A stretch of DNA of 64,000 nucleotides, taken from NCBI RefSeq assembly GCF_937468385.1, contig NZ_CALBWS010000007.1, forward strand, positions 1 to 64,000, written 5' to 3'. The translations under genes were made by a program, and so were the position numbers. The DNA is from Neobacillus rhizosphaerae. Its GTDB lineage: Bacteria > Bacillota > Bacilli > Bacillales > Cytobacillaceae. Within the stretch, counting starts at the first letter, position 1. The number at the start of each line of letters is the position of its first letter. Positions 17,096 through 25,584 of the stretch are shown one piece after another. Below the pieces are notes generated by a model. That model saw only the letters and a program-made list of their open reading frames with translations. It made no database searches and was not told where the DNA came from.

Positions 17096-17326
17096 ATGAA
17101 TTCAATCGGCCACACTATTAAAACTGTCCGTGAAATGCGTAATATGACCCAGCAGGAGTTGGCACAAAAGGTTAGAGTAGGAACACATACGATCGAGAAA
17201 TATGAAGCTGGGGAACAAATTCCAAGCAGTCAGACCATCTTAAAATTGTCCACTGTTCTTGATATCCCTGCATCAGAGTTATTACAGCACAACCAGGTTC
17301 ATACAAACTCCTCACCTAACGATTAA
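17096..17326 (+). CDS. Small XRE-family DNA-binding protein
   Basis: A 76-residue single-domain helix-turn-helix protein of the Cro/C1 (XRE) type. The HTH is at residues 7-62 (IKTVREMRNMTQQELAQKV, then GTHTIEKYEAGEQIPSSQTI, then LSTVLDIPASELL). The start is ATG 17096 with AGAGAGGTG 6-7 nt upstream. There is no partner toxin or prophage gene beside it, and it has its own promoter and terminator, so it is probably a chromosomal regulator of unknown target. It resembles SinR/SlrR-type HTHs but lacks their oligomerisation domain. Confidence 0.87.
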   Translation: MNSIGHTIKTVREMRNMTQQELAQKVRVGTHTIEKYEAGEQIPSSQTILKLSTVLDIPASELLQHNQVHTNSSPND

Positions 17327-17349
17327 TGACTCATAATAATGAAGCTTGC

Positions 17350-17375
17350 AAAGCGGTAGAGTGTACCGCTTTTTT
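17350..17375 (+). terminator. Terminator of the XRE gene
   Basis: A 9-bp stem AAAGCGGTA / TACCGCTTT (17350-17358 and 17364-17372) runs into a T tract. Confidence 0.92.
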
Positions 17376-17456
17376 TATTTTTTTCTAAGTCTTGAATAGA
17401 ATAGTAAAAAATTGGCTAACCTTATAACATAAAGCTTTCTATTATTCCCCCCTTTT

Positions 17457-17492
17457 TGAAGTGGACAACCATAAATGGTATGTCCGCTTTTT
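17457..17492 (+). terminator. Second plus-strand terminator without an obvious gene
   Basis: The stem GTGGACA-ACCAT / ATGGT-ATGTCCGC is followed by seven T on the plus strand only. It lies 85 bp after the XRE terminator and directly beyond the yugE stop codon (opposite strand), where a minus-strand terminator would be expected. See findings. Confidence 0.65.
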
Positions 17493-17496
17493 TTCA

Positions 17497-17760
17497 TTAA
17501 ATAGAGCAAGATTCGTTCGCTTTGATGGCTAATAAATCATCGGCCATTTTTAAGCAGTGGCGCATCGGAATCATTTTTTCAAATGAAAATTCATATATCG
17601 TTTGGATTCTCTTGGCCAATTTAGCAGCATCATCAAGTTCATGGATGGCTTGTATCACATCAGCAATTTCCGTTTCATAGCTGCCATGATTCAAATCAAA
17701 GGGATTCCATTCATTTAAAACATCAACATACTGCAAATTAGTTTGAATTTCTTTTCTCAT
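17497..17760 (-). CDS. yugE: YugE-like protein (DUF1871)
   Basis: An 87-residue helical, acidic cytosolic protein with the DUF1871 pattern: NEWNPFDLNHGSYETEIADV, then many Ile/Leu heptads. It corresponds to B. subtilis YugE, which also precedes patB. TAGGAGC lies 6 nt before the ATG. The function is unknown. It is divergent from patB with an 84-bp shared promoter region. Confidence 0.87.
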   Translation of the reverse strand: MRKEIQTNLQYVDVLNEWNPFDLNHGSYETEIADVIQAIHELDDAAKLAKRIQTIYEFSFEKMIPMRHCLKMADDLLAIKANESCSI

Positions 17761-17844
17761 AATTTAGCTCCTATTATTTTCACATTTAATGAAAATATTT
17801 TATCATAGGAATAGACAGCTTTAAAAATTACAGGTGGTGAAGGT

Positions 17845-19008
17845 ATGTCGATATTTAATGAGAAGATTGACCGTTTAAAGACGTCATCCGTCAAATGGGA
17901 GTTAACGAAGGAAATCTATGGAGAAGAAGATTTGTGGCCGATGTGGGTCGCAGATATGGATTTTAAGCCGCCGCAGGCTGTGTTAAGAGCGATTCAAAAT
18001 CGAGTAGAGCACGGGGTTTTCGGCTATACGTTTGTCCCTTCCTCCACTGCTGAAGCGATTGAAGCCTGGCTAGTTAAAAGGCAACAATGGAAGATCAAAC
18101 CATCGTGGCTTTTATATTGCAGCGGTGTTGTTCAAGCCATCAGTGCAGCAATCCAAACGTTTACCAAAGAGGGAGACCGAGTTTTACTACAATCGCCGGT
18201 TTATACCCCATTTTTCGAAATGATTAATAAAAACAACCGGACAGTGGTGAATTCGCCGTTAACGCTCATAAATGGAAAATATGAGATTGACTTCGTCCGC
18301 TTTGAAAAAGCTTTACAAGAAGGCTGCAAACTTTTCTTATTATGCAGTCCGCACAATCCTAGTGGCAGAGTTTGGACAAAAGATGAGTTATTAAAAATTG
18401 GTGAGTTATGCTTAGAATACAATTGTCTTATTCTTTCCGATGAAATTCATTCCGATATAATTTATAAAAACTTTCAACATCAACCAATAGCTTCTTTAAG
18501 TGACGAACTGTCTGAACGTGTGATTACCCTTATTGCCCCAAGCAAAACGTTTAATCTCGCCGGATTGCAGGCCTCAGCAGTTATTATCAAAAACGAGACA
18601 TTACGAGGCCAATTTAATGAAACGTTAAAACGACAAGGATTTTTCACTATAAATACATTTGGCATTATTGGGATGGAAGCGGCATACCGTGAAGGTGAAG
18701 CATGGCTCGAGGACCTGATCGATTATTTACAAGAAAACAAAGAGTTTGCCTTCACATATCTAAGGGAGCACCTGCCTGAAATTAACTGCATCGAACCGGA
18801 AGGAACCTATCTCCTATGGCTTGATTGCAGAAAACTAGGTTTAGGTGACCAAGAATTACACAATTCTCTTATCCAAAAAGGGAAACTGGCACTCGAACCA
18901 GGAACTAAATATGGACCTGGCGGTGAAGGTTTTCTCCGCATGAATATCGCCTGCCCTAAAGCGGATCTAATAGAAGGGCTGGAGCGATTGAAAAAGGCTC
19001 TAAAATAA
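17845..19008 (+). CDS. patB: Cystathionine beta-lyase PatB (MalY family aminotransferase fold)
   Basis: A 387-residue fold-type I PLP enzyme of the MalY/PatB group, cleaving cystathionine or cysteine conjugates by C-S beta-elimination. It has LWPMWVADMDFKPP near the N-terminus, CSPHNPSGRVW, LILSDEIHSDI (PLP Asp) and LIAPSKTFNLAGLQ (Schiff-base Lys). The length equals B. subtilis PatB (387). AGGTGGTGAAGGT precedes the ATG. It fits the window's methionine supply genes (metY, metNPQ), but no S-box precedes it. In B. subtilis kinB-kapB-kapD follow; here that block has been displaced to about 25 kb. Confidence 0.94.
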   Translation: MSIFNEKIDRLKTSSVKWELTKEIYGEEDLWPMWVADMDFKPPQAVLRAIQNRVEHGVFGYTFVPSSTAEAIEAWLVKRQQWKIKPSWLLYCSGVVQAISAAIQTFTKEGDRVLLQSPVYTPFFEMINKNNRTVVNSPLTLINGKYEIDFVRFEKALQEGCKLFLLCSPHNPSGRVWTKDELLKIGELCLEYNCLILSDEIHSDIIYKNFQHQPIASLSDELSERVITLIAPSKTFNLAGLQASAVIIKNETLRGQFNETLKRQGFFTINTFGIIGMEAAYREGEAWLEDLIDYLQENKEFAFTYLREHLPEINCIEPEGTYLLWLDCRKLGLGDQELHNSLIQKGKLALEPGTKYGPGGEGFLRMNIACPKADLIEGLERLKKALK

Positions 19009-19010
19009 GT

Positions 19011-19040
19011 AAAAAGACGGGCTAATTGCTCGTCTTTTTC
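19011..19040 (+). terminator. Terminator of patB
   Basis: A 9-bp stem AAAAAGACG / CGTCTTTTT (19011-19019 and 19031-19039). Confidence 0.88.
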
Positions 19041-19044
19041 ATGA

Positions 19045-19120
19045 GATAAGAAAGTATAAAATTTTCGACTTTGAGAATTGTCCAGCTCCAGCGCCCAGCG
19101 GGCGCTTGCGCTTTTCTTAT
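19045..19120 (-). repeat. Dispersed repeat family A, copy 2 (short form)
   Basis: Read on the minus strand it runs AAGAAAAGCGCAAGCGCC, CGCTGGGCGCTGGAGCTGG, ACAATTCTCAAAGTCGAAA, then TTTTATACTTTCTTATC. It is identical at both ends to the long copy at 50484-50667 but lacks about 110 internal bp. One end abuts the stop codon of the PH-domain gene (19121). Confidence 0.85.
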
Positions 19121-19498
19121 TTATTTCAATACGTATTCAGCTAAAACACTTTGAAGCTCATAAATATTTAAGTTTTTGTTAAATTGTTTTTGCAAAGGAA
19201 GGGCATTTCCGGATATCCAAATCTTCAGTTCGGCATCTAAATCAAAGTTACCGGCAGTTTCAATACTGAAATGGGTGATGCTTTTATAAGGAATCGAATG
19301 ATACTCAACCTTTTTCCCCGTTAGCCCCTGCTTATCCACAAGGATTAAGCGTTTATTCGAAAAAATAAACAGGTCGCGGATTAACTTATACGCTTTTTCA
19401 ATACTCTCATTTGGTGCAAGTATTCTCGAAAATTCCCTTTGAACCTCGGCGGAATTAATCTCTGAGGAATTACCCATTAAGCCATCTAAAAATCCCAT
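19121..19498 (-). CDS. Bacterial PH-domain protein
   Basis: A 125-residue protein with a bacterial pleckstrin-homology (bPH) domain: residues 20-125 show ILAPNESIEKAYKLIRDLFIF, SNKRLILVDKQGLTGKK, VEYHSIPYKSITHFSIETAG and ELKIWISG. It begins MGFLDGLMGNSSEIN. The start is ATG 19496-19498 with GAGAGGGTG upstream. There is no membrane segment. The function of such proteins is unknown; they may bind membranes or partner proteins in envelope stress. The stop codon directly abuts repeat copy 2. Confidence 0.85.
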   Translation of the reverse strand: MGFLDGLMGNSSEINSAEVQREFSRILAPNESIEKAYKLIRDLFIFSNKRLILVDKQGLTGKKVEYHSIPYKSITHFSIETAGNFDLDAELKIWISGNALPLQKQFNKNLNIYELQSVLAEYVLK

Positions 19499-19585
19499 TT
19501 TACTCACCCTCTCACTCTTCTTATTCAATTATACAAAATTACCTAATTAAAAAGCCAGACTCTGGATTCACTCCTGACAGGTCCA

Positions 19586-20998
19586 TTATTTTTCCAACCA
19601 TTCTGTGTGGAAAGTACCCTCCCGATCAACTCTTTGATACGTATGAGCCCCAAAATAATCCCTTTGGGCTTGGAGTAAGTTGGCCGGTAGGACCTCTGAG
19701 CGGTAGCTGTCATAATAAGCAAGGGCACTAGAAAAGCCGGGCACAGGTATTCCAGCTTTGATAGCAATCGAGACTACTTCTCTTGCTGCATCCTGATAAT
19801 CGGCGACAATCGTTTGAAAATAGGCATCCATTAATAAATTATCCAAGTCTGGATTACGATCGTAGGCATCTTTAATATCTTGCAAGAAGGCCGCTCGAAT
19901 AATACAGCCTCCGCGGAAAATCATCGCTATTTCTCCAGGTCTTAGATTCCAATCATATTCTTCAGAAGCCTTTTTCAATTGAGCAAAGCCCTGAGCATAG
20001 GAAATAATCTTACTTAGGTACAAGGTTTTTCGAAGCAACTCAATAAAATCCTTCTTATTACCGTCAAATTTATTGTTTGATGGGCCCCTTAATACTTTAC
20101 TTGCACGCTCACGTTCATCCTTCATCGCCGACAGAAAGCGGGAGAAAACAGATTCGGTAATAATCGACAGCGGCACAGCTAAATCAAGGGCACTTTGACT
20201 TGTCCATTTACCGGTTCCTTTTTGGCCAGCTGTATCAAGAATGACATCTACTAACGGCTTACCTGTTTCTGGATCTATTTTTGTAAAAATATCGGCTGTA
20301 ATTTCTATTAAATAACTATCAAGCTCTCCTTGATTCCATTCCTCAAACACTTCATGAAGCTCTCCTGTAGTCAAACCAAGCAATGCTTTCATTATATGAT
20401 AGGCTTCACAAATTAATTGTATATCAGCATATTCAATGCCGTTATGCACCATCTTTACATAGTGTCCTGCACCATTCGGACCAATATATGTACAGCATGG
20501 ATCTCCATTCACCTTGGCAGAAATAGCCGTTAACAGCGGGCCTACTGCATCATATGCTTCCATTTGTCCGCTTGGCATGATAGACGGGCCAGTTAATGCA
20601 CCCTCTTCTCCTCCCGATACTCCTGCACCAATGAATAAAATTCCCTTTTCAGCAAGGTCCTTATTCCTTCGTATCGTATCTTGATAGTAGCTATTTCCGC
20701 CATCGATGAGAATATCACCTTTTGCTAAATAGGGAAGCAGTGATTCAATTGCTTTATCGGTAATTACTCCGGCATTAACCATTAGTAATATTTTTCGCGG
20801 ACTTTCTAATGATTGAACAAATTCTTCAATATTTGTCGTTCCAATTATTTTTTTTCCTTTATTTTGTTCTAAAATTTCATTAACTTTCTCTGCTGATAGG
20901 TCGTACACTGAGACAGGGAAGCCCTTGCTCTCAAAATTTAATGCCAAACTTCTTCCCATTACTCCAACTCCGACGACCCCTACTTGTTGTTTTTCCAA
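19586..20998 (-). CDS. gndA: 6-phosphogluconate dehydrogenase (decarboxylating)
   Basis: A 470-residue pentose-phosphate enzyme: 6-phosphogluconate plus NAD(P)+ gives ribulose-5-phosphate, CO2 and NAD(P)H. It has the Rossmann motif [53 protein letters not shown] (catalytic Lys) and the C-terminal [13 protein letters not shown] prefer TTG at 20996-20998 because GAAGGGATGG precedes it and it gives the usual length (B. subtilis GndA 469). It closely follows the NADP-preferring GndA type. It stands alone; no zwf is in this window. Confidence 0.95.
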   Translation of the reverse strand: MEKQQVGVVGVGVMGRSLALNFESKGFPVSVYDLSAEKVNEILEQNKGKKIIGTTNIEEFVQSLESPRKILLMVNAGVITDKAIESLLPYLAKGDILIDGGNSYYQDTIRRNKDLAEKGILFIGAGVSGGEEGALTGPSIMPSGQMEAYDAVGPLLTAISAKVNGDPCCTYIGPNGAGHYVKMVHNGIEYADIQLICEAYHIMKALLGLTTGELHEVFEEWNQGELDSYLIEITADIFTKIDPETGKPLVDVILDTAGQKGTGKWTSQSALDLAVPLSIITESVFSRFLSAMKDERERASKVLRGPSNNKFDGNKKDFIELLRKTLYLSKIISYAQGFAQLKKASEEYDWNLRPGEIAMIFRGGCIIRAAFLQDIKDAYDRNPDLDNLLMDAYFQTIVADYQDAAREVVSIAIKAGIPVPGFSSALAYYDSYRSEVLPANLLQAQRDYFGAHTYQRVDREGTFHTEWLEK

Positions 20999-21236
20999 TC
21001 TAAACCATCCCTTCAAGGTGTTAAAAAAATTTCAATATAGCTATATTATATATGAAATTTTTTAAAACTACTCTTCGATGAACCTAGAATCCTTTTAAAA
21101 ATATCTAGATCTTAAAAAAATGGGTGAACGGTGACTCCCTATCTATTAAGGTTTATGGCCGAATTTATGAACTAAGAAACGAAACTCCTATTATCATTTG
21201 TTAAATGAAAACTCGCAGGTTAGTTAGTCCGTTAGG

Positions 21237-21276
21237 TCGAAGACAGAGGCGTAGTTGAATTTATCCTTTCCTTTTA
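21237..21276 (+). repeat. Dispersed repeat family B, copy 1
   Basis: GAAGACAGAGGCGTAGTTG, then AATTTATCCTTTCCTTTTAG. It is related to the copies at 40061 and 63430; it lacks their middle part (ATGCCTGAGAGGAAAGTT). It lies in the 312-bp gndA-alanyl editing gap, which otherwise holds only the terminator at 21283. Confidence 0.6.
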
Positions 21277-21282
21277 GTTAAA

Positions 21283-21310
21283 AACTGGCCTCCAGATTTG
21301 GAGGCCAGTT
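21283..21310 (-). terminator. Terminator of the alanyl-tRNA editing gene
   Basis: An 11-bp stem AACTGGCCTCC / GGAGGCCAGTT is followed on the minus strand by TTTAACT. Confidence 0.88.
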
Positions 21311-21311
21311 T

Positions 21312-22499
21312 CTAATTTACGCTTTGTAGCAATTGTTCTAACATATGCCGACCTGTCATCAATGTTTCGCCACCCCCCTGGGCAAAAGAGTCATTTCCTC
21401 CCCCTTTTCCATTTATAAAAGGAAGAGCAGAGCCAAGTACCGTTTTCATATTTTCCGAGCGGGCTTGTCCCCTGGCACAAACGAGCTGGAGGCGATTTTC
21501 ATTTTCGGAAACGAAGAAAACCAATGTTTGTTCCTCTTCTGAGATGATGGTTCGAGCTAGTTTCTGAAGCGCTTGAATCGTCCGATTTTGAAACACTTCA
21601 CTCACAATCTTGTTCTTATTTTTATCTAGTAAATCTCTCGCTTCATATTTCAGCAATTGGTCTAAATAGGTTTCCAGTTCCTTTTCCAGTGTTTTTCCGT
21701 TCTCAATCATCCGTCTTACCGCCTGTTCCATCCCTAGTTCTGGAGCATTTAACTGCTTCGTTAACTCAAGCAGCACTCTTTGCTTCTGACCAAGTTGGGT
21801 CAAAACCCGTTCGCCGCAGATAAATTGGACACGGATGTTTTTCCGTTGCCTTTCCCAATCTAATATTTTTATCGCCCTTACCTCACCAGTCGCCTTCGGG
21901 TGGGTCCCGCCGCAGCCGTTAACATCAAAATCAGGAATAATCACTAGCCTAATGTTGTCTTTTACTTTTGTTTCTTTTCGTAATGAATAGAGGGACAGTT
22001 CCTCCTCAGTTACCCATTTTGTTTCAATCGACCGATTTTCCAAAATCATTTGATTGGCGAGCTCTTCTACCCTCTTAACCTCACGTTCAGATAATGCGTC
22101 AGTCTCTAAATCAATTGTTACGATTTCTTCACCTAAGTGAAAGCTGACCGTCTTATAATCGAATAATTGTTCAAAAGCCGCAGAAAGAATATGCTGACCG
22201 GCGTGTTGCTGCATGTGATCAAATCGCCTTCTCCAATCAATCACAGCGCTTATTTCTTTATACTTGTCAGTTAATGGCTCCTCCAGGTAGTGGCGAATTT
22301 CCCCTTCGAGTTCTTCAACATTTACGACCTTTCTATTTTCGATTGTTCCCAGGTCGTAGGGTTGTCCACCTCCAGTCGGATAAAAGGCGGTTTGATTTAA
22401 CACCACATACCAATTTCCTGCGGTGTCCTGCGCTTGCTTTTCTACCATAGCTGAAAAGGTTGTGATATAAGCATCCTGATAATACAGTTTGTTTTCCAT
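21312..22499 (-). CDS. Alanyl-tRNA editing protein (AlaX-L with DHHA1 domain)
   Basis: A 395-residue stand-alone trans-editing factor that hydrolyses Ser- or Gly-tRNA(Ala). The N-terminal AlaRS-like beta barrel starts with FYPTGGGQPYDLG. The zinc/catalytic site is HMQQHAGQHILSAAF (H-x3-H) and CGGTHPKATGEV. The C-terminal 100 residues form a DHHA1 domain ending in INGKGGGNDSFAQGGG. The aminoacylation domain of AlaRS is absent. The start is ATG 22497-22499 with AGGAGTG 8 nt upstream; an in-frame ATG 27 nt earlier has no ribosome binding site. It is monocistronic. Confidence 0.93.
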   Translation of the reverse strand: MENKLYYQDAYITTFSAMVEKQAQDTAGNWYVVLNQTAFYPTGGGQPYDLGTIENRKVVNVEELEGEIRHYLEEPLTDKYKEISAVIDWRRRFDHMQQHAGQHILSAAFEQLFDYKTVSFHLGEEIVTIDLETDALSEREVKRVEELANQMILENRSIETKWVTEEELSLYSLRKETKVKDNIRLVIIPDFDVNGCGGTHPKATGEVRAIKILDWERQRKNIRVQFICGERVLTQLGQKQRVLLELTKQLNAPELGMEQAVRRMIENGKTLEKELETYLDQLLKYEARDLLDKNKNKIVSEVFQNRTIQALQKLARTIISEEEQTLVFFVSENENRLQLVCARGQARSENMKTVLGSALPFINGKGGGNDSFAQGGGETLMTGRHMLEQLLQSVN

Positions 22500-22601
22500 T
22501 GTTTGTACACTCCTATTTGTTTCCATTAGTCTTTTTACATGCTTCTATTTTCGTTAATACTGTACGATAAATCAAGGAAACTGAATGATAAAAAAATTAA
22601 A

Positions 22602-22629
22602 ACCTGCTCCTTCAGTTGAAGGAACAGGT
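22602..22629 (-). terminator. Terminator for the gene at 22799 and the structured element
   Basis: The stem ACCTG-C-TCCTTCA / TGAAGGA-A-CAGGT is followed on the minus strand by TTTAATTTTTTT. It would end transcripts that cover the repeat protein gene and the structured element at 22674-22791. Confidence 0.8.
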
Positions 22630-22650
22630 AGCTTGACCAGTAAAGTAAAA

Positions 22651-22792
22651 CTTCGATCAGTGTTTTTTTCCAACTCCCACTGATTGTTGGTTGAACCAAT
22701 CAGGCTTTTACGGGCGGCTGATATCCCACTTATCCTTTTTAGTTCCTTCACAGTCTTGAAGCGGGGCTCTTACTGCCCGTTAATGTGGGAGA
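22651..22792 (-). repeat. Nested-hairpin element, copy 1
   Basis: On the minus strand there is an outer 7-bp stem CTCCCAC/GTGGGAG (22785-22791 with 22674-22680), an inner 6-bp stem ACGGGC/GCCCGT (22775-22780 with 22710-22715), a hairpin CTGATTG/CAATCAG (22697-22703 with 22680-22686) and a small hairpin CTTCA/TGAAG. There is no ORF. A diverged copy lies at 30589-30677 on the other strand. Such an arrangement resembles the RNAs or ends of IS200/IS605-type elements, but no transposase or TnpB gene is nearby. Confidence 0.6.
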
Positions 22793-22798
22793 AAAAAC

Positions 22799-23134
22799 TT
22801 ACTTCTTTTCTTTTCTCTGCCCATATGGCATCGTCATTTGACCCTGACCGGTTTGTGGAAACCCACCCATTCCTTGAGGAAAACCGGTTTGTGGAAAACC
22901 GCCCATTCCGTATGGATAGCCACCATGGTGATAATGCCCATGATGTGGGTAACCCCCCATATGAGGATGACCAGTGTACGGGTACCCTCCCATTTGTGGA
23001 TAGCCTGTATGTGGATAACCACCCATTTGTGGATAGCCGCCCGGCATTTGTGGGTAGCCGCCCGGCATTTGTGGGTAGCCCATTTGTTGACCAGGTTGCC
23101 CTTGGAAACCGCCCGGCATTTGTCTTTCTGTCAT
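22799..23134 (-). CDS. Gly/Pro/Tyr/Met repeat protein, likely spore-coat type
   Basis: A 111-residue low-complexity protein made of [18 protein letters not shown] and MGGFPQTG repeats, with His-rich centre ([15 protein letters not shown]). It has no signal peptide or membrane helix. Start at ATG 23132-23134 is secure because TAGGAGG lies 7 nt upstream. Similar repeat proteins in Bacillus are spore coat or crust components, which is the best guess; metal binding by the histidines is possible. At the DNA level a 21-bp unit is repeated nearly perfectly around 23035-23080, so length variation between strains is likely. Confidence 0.75.
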   Translation of the reverse strand: MTERQMPGGFQGQPGQQMGYPQMPGGYPQMPGGYPQMGGYPHTGYPQMGGYPYTGHPHMGGYPHHGHYHHGGYPYGMGGFPQTGFPQGMGGFPQTGQGQMTMPYGQRKEKK

Positions 23135-23240
23135 GAAATCGCCTCCTAAAAGTCTCATGATAGTGTATGTCTGCTTATTGGATAAGCATAGATTTTCACC
23201 CATGTAAATTGAGATTCTTTTCAAATATAAAAAAATAGGC

Positions 23241-23269
23241 AAAAAAAATAGAACCAGCAAATGGTTCTA
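23241..23269 (-). terminator. Terminator of the SOD-like gene
   Basis: An 8-bp stem TAGAACCA / TGGTTCTA is followed on the minus strand by eight T. Confidence 0.9.
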
Positions 23270-23335
23270 CATCTTATAAATTTATTTTCACTTAAATGGT
23301 TACAAAAATTTAAGGCGCTCCGCATCAGAGACAGC

Positions 23336-23890
23336 CTATTTGTTTTCATCCTGAGCTTTCCTTTGTCCAGCTTTATTTTTATCTATAGAAATTTCACCAC
23401 AGGCAATTCGCTTACCTGAATCCCCTGCCGGCTGGGTCATGCCATCATCCTTTGATTCATCTACGACAATCGAAGTACCCTCTTTTGTTAAAAGTGATTT
23501 TTTTCCTTCCTTTAACGTGACATTTGGTGCCATTAAGTCCGCCTTAACCGACCCGTCATCGTCGACAATTAAATTCGGTAGGTCACCCGCATGAGCACCC
23601 TTTGTATGCAAAAGTCCATGCTCCTTCTTTTCAGGATTAAAATGGTTCCCGGCAGATTTGAAATCTGGTGCCACACATTTTCCCTTTTCGTGAATATGTA
23701 TCGCGTGTTCCCCAGGAGACAACCCCTTCAAATTTACTGTCATTTTAACACCGCTGGACTGTTCAGCCATTTCTACCGTCCCGAGTGAATCTCCGACTGC
23801 ATTAAACATTTCAACATCAATCTTTCTGATGTTCTTTTCCATACAGCCTGTCAGCATAAGTAGCGGAATCATCATCCAGGTTTTCTTCAT
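23336..23890 (-). CDS. sodC: Cu,Zn superoxide dismutase-like lipoprotein (YojM type), one Cu ligand replaced
   Basis: A 184-residue protein with a lipoprotein signal ([11 protein letters not shown], lipid Cys16) and a SOD_Cu domain. Visible ligands are H65 and H67 ([11 protein letters not shown]), bridging H83 (GNHFNP), H91, H100 and D103 for zinc, and the disulfide pair C72-C164 (RIACGE). The last copper ligand, usually His in an IVxH motif, is Asp144 here ([11 protein letters not shown]). The site is therefore expected to bind zinc but hold copper weakly. B. subtilis YojM is a known paralogue that lacks copper ligands. The start is ATG 23888-23890 with GAGGGG upstream. It should be anchored on the outer face of the membrane. 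Activity is doubtful. Confidence 0.88.
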   Translation of the reverse strand: MKKTWMMIPLLMLTGCMEKNIRKIDVEMFNAVGDSLGTVEMAEQSSGVKMTVNLKGLSPGEHAIHIHEKGKCVAPDFKSAGNHFNPEKKEHGLLHTKGAHAGDLPNLIVDDDGSVKADLMAPNVTLKEGKKSLLTKEGTSIVVDESKDDGMTQPAGDSGKRIACGEISIDKNKAGQRKAQDENK

Positions 23891-23993
23891 AGGTATTCCC
23901 CTCACTAAAGACAATTTGCCTTTAGTATAAACCAACGAAGATTGCGCTATTCAAAATCCTTGTGATGCTAAAGAAAAAAAAGGAACAGCCTAT

Positions 23994-24203
23994 TTAACTG
24001 TTCCGTTGTGTATGATCTTGATTTTTTAATTGTTCTTCAAATTCCTTTGCCTTTTGTGCCTCACGTTTTGAAACTTTTATGATGAAGCGCATCGTAAACA
24101 CTGCACCAATCATAAAAATGGTCAGACTAATCACGGCTGGAATATATTCTGATTTATCTTCTGGAAAGTATAGAAACATGGATAGTACGGATGGTAGAAA
24201 CAT
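23994..24203 (-). CDS. Small single-span membrane protein
   Basis: A 69-residue protein with hydrophobic stretches at residues 3-14 and 20-44 (IPAVISLTIFMIGAVFTM), then a highly charged helical tail rich in Lys, Glu and Gln. AAAGGGAG lies 7 nt before the ATG. I do not recognise the family. It sits between the SOD-like and cyclophilin lipoproteins on the same strand but with about 100-bp gaps, so it is probably transcribed alone. A membrane location with a cytosolic tail is likely. Confidence 0.7.
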   Translation of the reverse strand: MFLPSVLSMFLYFPEDKSEYIPAVISLTIFMIGAVFTMRFIIKVSKREAQKAKEFEEQLKNQDHTQRNS

Positions 24204-24296
24204 TTCTTATCTCCCTTTCTTTAAAGGAACTACTCAAGTGTTAATTATAGCAACAAAAAATGTTTCATACCAATTAATCATACCGAGACCATTCAC

Positions 24297-25034
24297 TTAT
24301 TTTAAAACTTTAATCTTTTTAATGATGACATCTTTTTCTGGATGATCCTGGGCAGCTACTGGTGTGTCGGCAATCTTATCCACGACATCCATTCCATCAA
24401 TCACTTGGCCAAAAACAGTATGCTTATGGTCAAGCCATGGAGTTCCGCCATTTTCATAAGCAGCAATAATTTCCTTCGGATACCCTGCCTTTTCCATTTG
24501 CGACTTCATCGAAGAATCGAGTTTCGTGCTTTGAACGATGAAGAACTGGCTTCCATTAGTGTTTGAGCCTGAATTAGCCATAGACAAGGCACCGCGCAGA
24601 TTATAAAGATTTTTCGAGAATTCATCTTCGAATGGTTTCCCCCAAATGCTCTCACCACCTGTTCCGTTGCCATTCGGATCTCCACCTTGAATCATAAAAT
24701 CTTTAATGACTCTATGAAAAGTGAGTCCATCATAGTATCCCGCTTCACTATGCTTCACAAAGTTCTCTACTGCTTTCGGAGCATATTCAGGGAATAATTT
24801 GATTTTAATGTTTCCCATCGATGTTTCCATTTCAATGAGTTTCTCATTTTCTGATACCTCTGTGGAAAGCTGAGGATAGACTGCATTTGACACTTGTTGA
24901 TCCCCTTCCTTCTGTTCTGTTTTTGGCGTGGACGTTTTCGGTTTTGCTTCTTCTTTCTTCGTGCTTGTCCCACATGCTGCTAAGACTAGAACAATCGTCA
25001 ATAATGTAAATAACATTTGCCATTTCTTTCTCAT
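24297..25034 (-). CDS. Lipoprotein cyclophilin, peptidyl-prolyl isomerase
   Basis: A 245-residue lipoprotein: signal [11 protein letters not shown] (lipid Cys21), a Lys/Thr/Glu-rich linker, then a cyclophilin domain from about residue 65. The domain has the active-site run [38 protein letters not shown] and [17 protein letters not shown]. It should catalyse proline isomerisation in proteins outside the membrane, complementing PrsA. It resembles the cytosolic PpiB of B. subtilis with an added export signal. GGAGGGATG precedes the ATG. It sits divergent from kapB, where kinB lies in B. subtilis. Confidence 0.92.
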   Translation of the reverse strand: MRKKWQMLFTLLTIVLVLAACGTSTKKEEAKPKTSTPKTEQKEGDQQVSNAVYPQLSTEVSENEKLIEMETSMGNIKIKLFPEYAPKAVENFVKHSEAGYYDGLTFHRVIKDFMIQGGDPNGNGTGGESIWGKPFEDEFSKNLYNLRGALSMANSGSNTNGSQFFIVQSTKLDSSMKSQMEKAGYPKEIIAAYENGGTPWLDHKHTVFGQVIDGMDVVDKIADTPVAAQDHPEKDVIIKKIKVLK

Positions 25035-25162
25035 TTATCATCCCTCCATTTTTACACTTTAACCGAAAATTTGTTTTTTTGCACTTTGTTTTTAATTTAC
25101 AATGATTCATTATAGAATGGAAGAAGTAGAATAAGAAAAAATGGTAGCCAGGAGTGGTCATG

Positions 25163-25546
25163 ATGGAGGAATTTCAGGTTGGTGAGATTGTCACTGCAAT
25201 CTATAAGACAGGAAAATATATCGGAGAACTAACAGAGGTACGCCAGCAACATTATTTAGTAAGAGTCTTAGCGGTTATTAAACATCCAATGCAGGGTGAC
25301 TTACACAATCCTAAAGACGCAGATGTACTTATTTTTCATGAGAGACGTGCGCTCAGCTTTCGGGAGCAAGCCAACATTCCAAAACAAATGGTTAAACACT
25401 TTGAGAGTGAAATCCCTGACTATCAGGAATCCTTAAAGAAGGCCGTAGCCAAAATGAAAACGGATCTGGCAGAGACCGCATCACAGTGGGCTGAAATGAG
25501 TATAAAAGCGCTTGAAACACTCGAAAAAGATTATAAATTTAGTTAA
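25163..25546 (+). CDS. kapB: KapB, KinB-associated protein
   Basis: A 127-residue protein matching KapB: GEIVTAIYKTGKYIGELTEVR, HYLVRVLAVIKHPMQGDLHNP and FHERRALSFREQANIPKQMVK. In B. subtilis KapB is needed for KinB-driven phosphorylation of Spo0F at the start of sporulation and is encoded directly after kinB. Here no histidine kinase is adjacent: a cyclophilin gene lies upstream on the other strand. I chose ATG 25163 (CAGGAG 8 nt upstream); ATG 25160 and GTG 25154 are alternatives. Although called a lipoprotein in older literature, no lipobox is visible here. Confidence 0.9.
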   Translation: MEEFQVGEIVTAIYKTGKYIGELTEVRQQHYLVRVLAVIKHPMQGDLHNPKDADVLIFHERRALSFREQANIPKQMVKHFESEIPDYQESLKKAVAKMKTDLAETASQWAEMSIKALETLEKDYKFS

Positions 25547-25549
25547 CAT

Positions 25550-25584
25550 AAAAGGCCAAATCAGGTTTAATGATTTGGCCTTTT
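25550..25584. terminator. Bidirectional terminator between kapB and kapD
   Basis: A 14-bp perfect stem AAAAGGCCAAATCA / TGATTTGGCCTTTT (25550-25563 and 25571-25584) overlaps the kapD stop codon by 2 bp. Confidence 0.93.

Noticed and set aside
22684..23136. Plus-strand frame of 150 codons opposite the PGGYPQM protein
   Set aside because: It is an artefact of the repeat's complementary strand (PFVD.., HPF.. pattern) with no ribosome binding site.
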